Assembly: GCA_031277155.1 (NCBI GenBank)
Contig: JAITMW010000103.1
Location: 1-13,164 of the forward strand
Origin: Clostridiales bacterium
GTDB taxonomy: Bacteria > Bacillota > Clostridia > Lachnospirales > WRAX01
Direction of reading: 5' to 3'
DNA length: 13,164 nucleotides
Part shown: piece after piece, positions 6,189 through 11,783 of the stretch
Layout: every line of letters starts with the position of its first letter
How positions within the stretch are numbered: the stretch's first letter is position 1
Translations under genes and position numbers: made by a program
Notes under the pieces: model-generated
What the model was told of the DNA's origin: nothing
The model's input: the letters and a program-made list of their open reading frames with translations, nothing else
Databases searched by the model: none

Positions 6189-7600
6189 TATGGGCTAAAG
6201 ACGGCGTCCAGCGCGGATTGTTGCTCGCTGACAAAGCGCTGTGCGGCCGTCTGGCTGTCGATAACACCATGCCTAAATTCCTCAAAAATATCAAGGCGCG
6301 GATTGCGCAGGCGCGGGTCTTCGAAATATTCGTCGATAATGCCCATGGCTCTGCCTAAAATTTCCATGCCTTCTAATTGCGGCGGAAGGATTATGTCGTT
6401 GGCAATAGCCACGGCTTCGGCCGTGCGCGAAAACGGCACGCCCAATGTGTTGTCGATGGCCAATATGGCGGCCTCGTCTGTGTAAAGGAAGTTAAGCAAA
6501 TATGCCACAACTTCGGGATGTTGGGTGTTTCTGGAGATTGCGTGGCCCAAAGAAGGACGCTGCATTGTCACAGGGCTTGCGCCCGCAGGCAAAGGCAGCG
6601 GCGCAATGCCCAGGTCGCCCCAATTTTGGTCGCCTTCTTCGATGAAGGTACTCATGAAGTTTTGCACATCGCTGACCCAGACCAAAGCACCGCCGGCGCG
6701 GCCTTCTGTCCACAATGGGTCGTTATGATTCATAAAGTTGCCCACACCGGGCTCTTGGAAAGGATTTTGCACCGTACCGGTTTCTTGCAGCTGGCCCACA
6801 ATGTCAAATACAGCGGCCACTTGGTCAACTGTGTGCAGCATTTGTCCCTCTGCTTGCAGCGTGTTACCGGTTGTGGCATACAGCCATGTCAATATGGATA
6901 AGTCGAACAACAAATTGTCCAAATTGGACAGGATATAGCGGTTTTCGCCCAAGTCCATATTGAGGTTGTTGCCTACAGAGACTTGCTCGCCCACGGCAAG
7001 CAGCTCCTCAATTGTGGCCGGGAAGGTTGGCAGACCAAATTCTTCCATAAGGAGCCTGTTGTAAACAACAATGCGGCCATTCATGCCATGGGGCACACCG
7101 GCCAATTCGCCGCCCACAGTCATAAATGCAAGGTCGCTGTCGGTCCATTCGCTAAGGTCCAGGATATGTGACACTGTGTTCAAATCCAGGAACACATTGT
7201 TGCCATCAGGCGCAAGGGAATGTACCCAGGCATAGTTTACCTGCATCAAATCAGGCTCTGTCCCCGCACCAAGCTGAATAATAATGTTGTCCAGGTGGCC
7301 GCCAAAGGCGCCCCAGTCAGTGTTGATGGTAACATTTGGATATCTTGCCCTAAAGACGTCAAAAGCGGCCTCATAGGCGTTTGCCCTTGCGTCAACACCC
7401 CACCAGGACACATTGATGGTGACATCACCGGCGGCGGCGGGTGTCCAGTCTTCATCCACCGGTGCAATTGGCGCCGGGGTTGCGGCAGGCGGGGCCGGCG
7501 TTGCGTCCGGCGCGGCGGGCTCGTCCGGGGCGGCTGCGCCGCAGGCAGCCAAAAAAGCAACAACAACCAGTGCACCAATCCCTTTTACAAAACGCTTCAT
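6188..7600 (-). CDS. Extracellular sugar-binding lipoprotein of the ABC transporter (YesO-like)
   Basis: Protein of 470 residues, a usual size for family 1 solute-binding proteins. The N-terminus is a lipoprotein signal: MKRFVKG, a hydrophobic stretch and the lipobox LAAC with Cys20 as the lipidation site. A low-complexity Pro/Ala linker (about 21-48) tethers the folded domain, which begins near VTINVSWWG. The family pattern of carbohydrate binders follows, including FRARYPNVTIN (82-92), FGGHLDNIIIQLGAGTEPD and a C-terminal FEEFRHGVIDSQTAAQRF. It captures the oligosaccharide outside the membrane and delivers it to the two permeases encoded directly after it. The start ATG 7600 has AAAGGA about nine bases upstream. 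A 59-base gap separates it from uxaA; I see no convincing promoter there. The ligand is inferred from context. Confidence 0.93.
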   Translation of the reverse strand: MKRFVKGIGALVVVAFLAACGAAAPDEPAAPDATPAPPAATPAPIAPVDEDWTPAAAGDVTINVSWWGVDARANAYEAAFDVFRARYPNVTINTDWGAFGGHLDNIIIQLGAGTEPDLMQVNYAWVHSLAPDGNNVFLDLNTVSHILDLSEWTDSDLAFMTVGGELAGVPHGMNGRIVVYNRLLMEEFGLPTFPATIEELLAVGEQVSVGNNLNMDLGENRYILSNLDNLLFDLSILTWLYATTGNTLQAEGQMLHTVDQVAAVFDIVGQLQETGTVQNPFQEPGVGNFMNHNDPLWTEGRAGGALVWVSDVQNFMSTFIEEGDQNWGDLGIAPLPLPAGASPVTMQRPSLGHAISRNTQHPEVVAYLLNFLYTDEAAILAIDNTLGVPFSRTAEAVAIANDIILPPQLEGMEILGRAMGIIDEYFEDPRLRNPRLDIFEEFRHGVIDSQTAAQRFVSEQQSALDAVFSP

Positions 7601-7659
7601 TTTGAATCATCCTTTCTTATTCACGTATTTTATTCAATCACGCTTTCGCGCGTTAAATA

Positions 7660-9141
7660 CTATAAAATAACACCGTCTTTGAAAATCGAAATCTCGCGAT
7701 AGTCATTGATTTCGTTTAAAGTTTGAATTTCGCCGCTGGCCACGCCGATGATATAGTCAAAGAATTTCTGTGACAAAGCATCCATATCATCGCCTTCAAG
7801 TAGGGTGCCCGCGTTAAAATCAATCCATGCGGGCTTGGTCTTGGCTAACTGCGAGTTGCTGGAAATTTTGACTGTGGGTATAGGTGCACCCAGGGGCGTG
7901 CCTCGCCCCGTGGTAAACAGCACAATATGCGCCCCCGCTGCCATTAAATTGGTGACGGCAACAATGTCGTTTCCGGGGCCCTGCAGCAGGTTTAGGCCGC
8001 GCTTGCGCACGGTTTCGCCATAGTCCAGCACATCGACAATGGGGCTGGTGCCGCCTTTTTGCGTGCATCCCAGGGATTTGTCCTCCAAGGTGGAGATTCC
8101 GCCTTCCTTGTTGCCGGGGGAGGGGTTTTCGTATATCTCTTGGTCATGTTTCATGAAATATTCTTTGAAATCGTTGATTAAATCGACAGTTTTACCAAAA
8201 ATCTCTTCATCCACGCATCTGTTCATTAAGATTGACTCCGCGCCGAACATTTCCGGCACTTCTGTGAGGATGGATGTGCCGCCATGGGCGATGATATCGT
8301 CAGAAAGCCGCCCCACAAGCGGATTTGCCGTGATGCCTGAGAATCCGTCGCTGCCGCCGCATTTTAGGCCAATGGTGAGATTGCTGATGCAAACGTCCTG
8401 CCGCGTGAATTTTGCGGCATAGTCCATAAGCTCTTCGACAATGGACAGGCCCGCCTCAATTTCATCGTCAACATCCTGGGCGTTAAGGAATTTCACGCGC
8501 TCGTCATCCCAGCTGCCCAAAACCCGTTTAAATTCAGGGATATTGTTGTTTTCGCAGCCAAGGCCCAAAACCAGCACGCCGCCGGCGTTGGGATGCCTTA
8601 CCATATTTTTCAAGATACCTTGTGTAAAGCCGTGGTCCTCGCCCAATTGGGAGCATCCAAAGGGATGAACAAAGGTATAGATGCCGTCAACACGGCCATT
8701 GTTGCGCGCCTGGGCCAGCCTTGCGATTTTTTCGGCAATCTTATTGACGCAACCAACAGTATTAATTATCCAAATTTCGTTGCGTATCCCAACAAGGCCA
8801 TCGCTACGCACAAAACCGCGGAAAGTGCCCTGCTTACGGGACATTTCGGGGGCGCCCTCCGGCTGATATTCATAATCCAGCAGGCCGCGCAGGCTGGTGC
8901 GCAAGTTGTGCGTATGTATGTGGCGGCCGGCCTGTATGTCCCTTGTGGCGTGGCCAATGGGATATCCATATTTTACGATGTTTTCATCCGGGACGATGTG
9001 GCAAAGGGCCATTTTGTGGCCGCGGGGTATGTCCTCCGCCGCCGTGACACCGAAAATCTCCGTACCGGAAGCCACATCCCGCAGCATTACCGCCACATTG
9101 TCCAACGCATTAATTATAACAGCAAAATCCGTCTTATGCAA
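7660..9141 (-). CDS. uxaA: Altronate dehydratase (UxaA)
   Basis: Iron-dependent hydro-lyase that converts D-altronate to 2-keto-3-deoxy-D-gluconate in galacturonate catabolism. Seen: an N-terminal SAF-like domain (about 5-85) with INALDNVAVML, ARGHK-like PRGHKMAL (39-46), YGYPIGHAT and HIHTHN (74-79). The main dehydratase domain follows, with FRGFVRSDGLVGIRNEIW (107-124), HPFGCSQLGEDH (159-170), LKCGGSDGFSGITANP, and near the end LGCTQKGGTSPIVDVL and FTTGRGTPLGAP. The length from TTG 9141 is 493 residues, like known UxaA (about 495). TTG is chosen because it aligns with the family N-terminus, lies 16 bases after the uxaB stop and has a GTGGTG site upstream; a longer reading to 9201 would overlap uxaB and add foreign residues. 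It acts directly after UxaB in the pathway. Confidence 0.95.
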   Translation of the reverse strand: MHKTDFAVIINALDNVAVMLRDVASGTEIFGVTAAEDIPRGHKMALCHIVPDENIVKYGYPIGHATRDIQAGRHIHTHNLRTSLRGLLDYEYQPEGAPEMSRKQGTFRGFVRSDGLVGIRNEIWIINTVGCVNKIAEKIARLAQARNNGRVDGIYTFVHPFGCSQLGEDHGFTQGILKNMVRHPNAGGVLVLGLGCENNNIPEFKRVLGSWDDERVKFLNAQDVDDEIEAGLSIVEELMDYAAKFTRQDVCISNLTIGLKCGGSDGFSGITANPLVGRLSDDIIAHGGTSILTEVPEMFGAESILMNRCVDEEIFGKTVDLINDFKEYFMKHDQEIYENPSPGNKEGGISTLEDKSLGCTQKGGTSPIVDVLDYGETVRKRGLNLLQGPGNDIVAVTNLMAAGAHIVLFTTGRGTPLGAPIPTVKISSNSQLAKTKPAWIDFNAGTLLEGDDMDALSQKFFDYIIGVASGEIQTLNEINDYREISIFKDGVIL

Positions 9142-9157
9142 TAGAATACACCACTTT

Positions 9158-10630
9158 CTATGATATTTTTGCGATTTCACTTGCAATGCCATTTTTTGCA
9201 ATGCCTGTCAAATATTGTGCGATTTTTTCGGCAAATCCCGGCAGCTTTGTTAAATCCTCGCCCCACAAATCCGCTTTGGAAAGCACTTTGTCGGCCAAAG
9301 CACCCATGTCGCAGCTATTTTCCCACGCATCCCTGAAGAAGGCCGTAATTTCTGCGTCATCCGGCACGTCATGGCCGTCGCCCTTGTAGAAGGTAATCAG
9401 CGCCGCCAATGAAAACGCCAGCACGGCGGGAGCCTCATCCTTGCGCTTATAATACTCCAAAATCGACGGCAGCACGCGCACACGATATTTCGACACGGAA
9501 TTTAGGGCAATGGACATAAGATAATGGCGAATATAAGGATTGGCAAATCTGTCGAAAACGGAATTTGCGAAATTTTCCAGGTCGTCCCGCTCCAAATCAA
9601 GGGTCGGAATAATTTCGTCAAAAATTCCTTTTTGTAGATATTTCACAAAAATGTCGTCGGCCATCATTTCGCCTACGGTGCTTTTCCCCGCAAGATGCGC
9701 GGCAAGGACGCTCATGGTGTGCGCGCCGTTTAAAATGCGCACTTTGCGCTGTTTGTAAGGCGTCACATCCGTCGTCCACACCACATTGAGACCCGCCTTG
9801 TCAAAGGGAAGCTCCTTGGAAATTATTTCCAACACGTCGCTTGGCGCCTCGATTCCAAAAAAATGGAAAACTTCGGCGGCAACCACCAAATTGTCCTCAT
9901 AGCCCAAATCGCGCTGCAACGCGTCGATTTCATCTTTGGGATATCCCGTCACAATCCTGTCCACAAGCGTATTTGTAAAGTGATTGGCATTTTCAATCCA
10001 GTCCGCAAAGCCGTGCGGCAGGCCCCATTCCTTGGCGTGGCGCAGCACAATCTCTTTCAGCATTGCGCCGTTATTGTCAATCAGCTCGCAAGGTATGAAA
10101 ACAAGGCCCTTGGCGGCATCCCCGTCAAAATAGCGATATCTTTCATAAAGCAGCGCGCAGACCTTGGCCGGAAAGCCGGCTTGCGGCCTGTCATCCGGCT
10201 TTTCGCCCTCTTTATAGACAATTCCCGCCTCGGTGGTGTTTGACACAACAAAGCGCAAATCGGGGCTTTTGGCAATCGCTATGTAATTGTCAAAATCTGT
10301 ATATGGATTGACGCAAGAATCTGTGCAAGTGACAAGCCTCTTGCGCACCACCTCGCGCCCGTCCTCAAGGCCGCGCAAAATCACGGTATACAGGCCATCC
10401 TGGGCGTTTATCATATCTGCCATGCCGACCTCGATGGGCTGCACAAGGGCGACGCTGCCGCCGAAAAGTCCCGCGTCATTGATGGTGTCAATCATATAAT
10501 CCACAAAGGCGCGCAGAAAGTTGCCCTCGCCAAATTGCAACACTTTAATCGGCAGGTTTTTTTTGGAAGATACCTCTACTTTGTCATTTGGATGTGCATT
10601 TGCAAGGAAACTTTTGTTTAATTTGACCAT
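9158..10630 (-). CDS. uxaB: Tagaturonate reductase (UxaB)
   Basis: Protein of 490 residues (E. coli UxaB 483) in the mannitol dehydrogenase / polyol-specific long-chain dehydrogenase family. It reduces D-tagaturonate to D-altronate with NADH in the cytoplasm. Seen: an N-terminal Rossmann start KVLQFGEGNFLRAFVDYMID (29-48), VVSNTTEAG (128-136), FIPCELIDNNG, the family catalytic signature KxxxxNxxH at Lys296, Asn301 and His304 (RKVRILNGAHT), and FANPYIRHYL in the C-terminal helical domain. Fructuronate reductase (UxuB) is a cousin, but the N-terminal pattern and uxaA next door favour UxaB. The start ATG 10630 has GGGGGT six bases upstream; an ATG at 10636 would be too close to that site. It is the first gene of the operon, about 40 bases from a sigma-A-type promoter. 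Confidence 0.95.
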   Translation of the reverse strand: MVKLNKSFLANAHPNDKVEVSSKKNLPIKVLQFGEGNFLRAFVDYMIDTINDAGLFGGSVALVQPIEVGMADMINAQDGLYTVILRGLEDGREVVRKRLVTCTDSCVNPYTDFDNYIAIAKSPDLRFVVSNTTEAGIVYKEGEKPDDRPQAGFPAKVCALLYERYRYFDGDAAKGLVFIPCELIDNNGAMLKEIVLRHAKEWGLPHGFADWIENANHFTNTLVDRIVTGYPKDEIDALQRDLGYEDNLVVAAEVFHFFGIEAPSDVLEIISKELPFDKAGLNVVWTTDVTPYKQRKVRILNGAHTMSVLAAHLAGKSTVGEMMADDIFVKYLQKGIFDEIIPTLDLERDDLENFANSVFDRFANPYIRHYLMSIALNSVSKYRVRVLPSILEYYKRKDEAPAVLAFSLAALITFYKGDGHDVPDDAEITAFFRDAWENSCDMGALADKVLSKADLWGEDLTKLPGFAEKIAQYLTGIAKNGIASEIAKIS

Positions 10631-10659
10631 AATCATACCCCCAAATCCGTAATTTTCAC

Positions 10660-10677
10660 ACAACATATACATATTGT
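10660..10677. promoter_or_regulatory. Imperfect palindrome over the uxaB -10/start region, possible operator
   Basis: ACAACATATACATATTGT is an 18-base imperfect inverted repeat (7 of 9 positions pair). It overlaps the -10 box and the expected transcription start of uxaB. Its position suits a repressor of the GntR or LacI type, such as those that control hexuronate operons, but the sequence does not match a consensus I can name and the region is AT-rich. No regulator gene is in the window. Confidence 0.35.
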
Positions 10678-10701
10678 AGCAGTTGTGCCGCCTAAAGTCA
10701 A
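10673..10701 (-). promoter_or_regulatory. Sigma-A-type promoter of the uxaB operon
   Basis: On the minus strand the -35 box TTGACT (10701-10696), a spacer of exactly 17 bases and the -10 box TACAAT (10678-10673) are close to consensus. The expected start near 10666 gives a leader of about 35 bases before uxaB. It is the only good promoter I found for the minus-strand gene set. It is back-to-back with the rpsT promoter; the two -35 boxes are 25 bases apart. Confidence 0.85.
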
Positions 10702-10726
10702 CCACTTTTTGAGCGTAAAAAAACCC

Positions 10727-10755
10727 TTGACACAAGGCGCGGTTTGGTGTAAAAT
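10727..10755 (+). promoter_or_regulatory. Sigma-A-type promoter of rpsT
   Basis: Perfect -35 TTGACA (10727-10732), a 17-base spacer and -10 TAAAAT (10750-10755). An A-rich tract (about 10717-10723) just upstream may act as an UP element. The predicted start near 10762 leaves a very short leader that is nearly all ribosome site. A strong promoter fits a ribosomal protein gene. Confidence 0.88.
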
Positions 10756-10777
10756 TATTCGGATTGGAGGTGAGATT

Positions 10778-11044
10778 TTGGCAAACACAAAATCAGCGAA
10801 AAAGCGCATAAAAGTTACCTTTAAAAAGGCCCTGCGCAACAGGGCGATGAAATCCCGCACAAAGACCGCAATGAAAAAGGTTGTGGCGGCCTGCGGAGCA
10901 GGCGACGTGGCCACCGCGCGTCAGGCCCTTACAGGTGCCGTAAAAACAATTGACAAGGCCGCCTCTAGGGGTGTTTATCACAAAAACAACGCGGCCAGAA
11001 AGAAATCCAAGCTGGCGCGCATGGTAAATAGAATTTCTGCGTAA
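10778..11044 (+). CDS. rpsT: 30S ribosomal protein S20
   Basis: Protein of 88 residues, the usual size for S20, which binds 16S rRNA early in assembly of the small subunit. It reads MANTKSAKKRIKVTFKKALR at the start, is very rich in Lys, Arg and Ala, and ends KKSKLARMVNRISA, all typical of S20. The start is TTG 10778: GGAGGTG (10766-10772) is five bases upstream and the family N-terminus begins right there. A longer reading upstream would cross the promoter. It is transcribed alone, divergently from uxaB. Its TAA is followed without any gap by the stop codon of the convergent gene at 11045, and no clear terminator is visible. Confidence 0.97.
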   Translation: MANTKSAKKRIKVTFKKALRNRAMKSRTKTAMKKVVAACGAGDVATARQALTGAVKTIDKAASRGVYHKNNAARKKSKLARMVNRISA

Positions 11045-11461
11045 TCAATACGGTATATTCGCGAATATCAGGGGCATGGTGAAGGCTGTGGCCTCTTTTA
11101 TTTGCAATTTTTGACAGGCATTTTTTACGTCTTCCAAGTCCAAATTATAGATATAGGACAGCTGTGACGCCGTATATGTAGGCGGCGAGCCCACTTCCAC
11201 CTCTTTGGCATACATGCGGCAAATGCGGCTGCTGCCGGAAGACATTATGTGCAGGAAGACTGCCTTGTCAATTGCCTCGCATCCTGTCGCGGCCACAATG
11301 GACAATACTTCGTCCTCGTCCAAATCCAGCACATATGCAACATTTGCCGCATCCAGCGGATATTCCGCTGTTTTTAAAAAAATGTCAATTTCCGCAATTG
11401 TTGGCTTGATATGACGCTGATATTCTTCCCAGAATGTATATGTAGAAAGCCGCTTTTCCAT
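11045..11461 (-). CDS. Uncharacterised 138-residue protein with an internal duplication
   Basis: I do not recognise a named family. The gene looks real: AAGGAGGG lies a few bases before ATG 11461, and the protein is of ordinary composition. It has no signal peptide or membrane segment. Two units resemble each other: residues 37-64 (DAANVAYVLDLDEDEVLSIV) and 97-124 (TASQLSYIYNLDLEDVKNAC). They share the pattern A-x-x-(V/L)-(A/S)-Y-(V/I)-x-(D/N)-L-D-x-(D/E)-(D/E)-V, which looks like a helix-turn-helix-sized helical unit. An amphipathic N-terminal part, WEEYQRHIKPTIAEIDIFLK, precedes them. A small DNA-binding or protein-binding role is possible but only inferred. Its stop abuts that of rpsT. No convincing sigma-A promoter is visible in the 157 bases upstream, which it shares with the divergent SASP gene. 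Confidence 0.8.
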   Translation of the reverse strand: MEKRLSTYTFWEEYQRHIKPTIAEIDIFLKTAEYPLDAANVAYVLDLDEDEVLSIVAATGCEAIDKAVFLHIMSSGSSRICRMYAKEVEVGSPPTYTASQLSYIYNLDLEDVKNACQKLQIKEATAFTMPLIFANIPY

Positions 11462-11568
11462 GGTTTTCCCTCCTTATGGCATAACTACTTAATATGATAT
11501 CACATCCCGCCGCAAATTTCATATGTAATTATTGACAAGGCTAAAATGCCGGATTGCAGAAAAAACCA

Positions 11569-11598
11569 GCATAATCATCCCGCTTCCTTCACATCATA
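11569..11598 (+). promoter_or_regulatory. Sigma-G-like (forespore) promoter of the SASP gene
   Basis: GCATA (11569-11573), an 18-base spacer and CATCATA (11592-11598) fit the forespore pattern (G-H-A-T-R, 17-18 bases, C-A-T-N-N-T-A). It lies just upstream of an alpha/beta SASP gene, which is a classic member of the sigma-G regulon. An overlapping CATATTA (11595-11601) is a second -10 reading, but its spacing to GCATA is poorer. Confidence 0.65.
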
Positions 11599-11618
11599 TT
11601 AGCAGGGGAGGTGATAAA

Positions 11619-11783
11619 ATGTCTAGAAATACGAAATCTGTACCGGAAGCAAAGGCTGCACTTGACCAATTCAAATACGAAGTGGCCAGCGAAATCGGCG
11701 TACCTTTGAAGAAGGGCTATAACGGCGACCTTACGTCAGCCCAAAACGGCTCTGTTGGCGGCTATATGGTTAAGATGATATAA
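11619..11783 (+). CDS. Alpha/beta-type small acid-soluble spore protein, apparently truncated at the C-terminus
   Basis: Protein of 54 residues. SASPs coat spore DNA and protect it, then are cut by the germination protease GPR. Seen: VPEAKAALDQFKYEVASEIGV (8-28 overall), which holds the GPR site around Glu21-Val22 (YEVASE), and NGSVGGYMVK (43-52), the start of the second conserved DNA-binding motif. Family members continue after this motif for roughly 8-12 more residues (an MIE- or LV-type helix), but this one stops at MVKMI. A strong GGGGAGGTG site lies five bases before ATG 11619, and a sigma-G-like promoter is upstream. The last 22 bases overlap the 3' end of the convergent recombinase gene, which suggests that an integrative element replaced the tail. 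A naturally short SASP is the alternative. Confidence 0.9.
   Translation: MSRNTKSVPEAKAALDQFKYEVASEIGVPLKKGYNGDLTSAQNGSVGGYMVKMI
11749..11783. other. Probable left element junction (attL) inside the SASP gene
   Basis: Left of about 11770 the sequence reads as conserved SASP coding DNA (GSVGGYMVK). Right of it lies only the convergent recombinase. The recombinase stop (11762-11764) is already inside the SASP frame, so the crossover should lie in this interval or the final recombinase codons come from host DNA. The matching right end, where the SASP tail would reappear, is outside the window. The exact core cannot be defined from one end. Confidence 0.45.

Noticed and set aside
7246..7578. A Pro/Arg-rich minus-strand frame and Ala/Gly-rich plus-strand frames over the start of the binding-protein gene
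   Set aside because: They are out-of-frame readings of the GC-rich Pro/Ala linker of the lipoprotein; they have no ribosome site or family pattern.
7601..7659. A separate promoter or cre site before the binding-protein gene
   Set aside because: No -35/-10 pair with acceptable spacing was found, and the CGCGAAAGCGTG stretch matches the cre consensus poorly.
9142..9201. N-terminal extension of uxaA from TTG 9201
   Set aside because: It would overlap the end of uxaB, adds residues absent from the family, and has no ribosome site; TTG 9141 fits the UxaA N-terminus.
10631..10735. N-terminal extension of uxaB to 10735
   Set aside because: It would run through the -10/-35 promoter boxes; the GGGGGT site sets ATG 10630.
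10685..10777. N-terminal extension of rpsT
   Set aside because: It covers both promoters of the divergent region and does not match S20, which begins at the TTG after GGAGGTG.
11055..11068. Perfect palindrome ATATTCGCGAATAT as an operator or att site
   Set aside because: It lies in the coding 3' end of the 138-residue gene, with no partner copy in the window. Kept only as a possible aid to termination.
11083..11094. AGGC-TGTG-GCCT followed by CTTTTATTT as an rpsT terminator
   Set aside because: The stem is only four pairs long and lies inside the convergent coding sequence; too weak to call.
11532..11560. TTGACA at 11532 as a vegetative promoter for the SASP gene
   Set aside because: No -10 box at 16-18 bases; TGCAGA does not fit. 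The sigma-G-like boxes are better placed.
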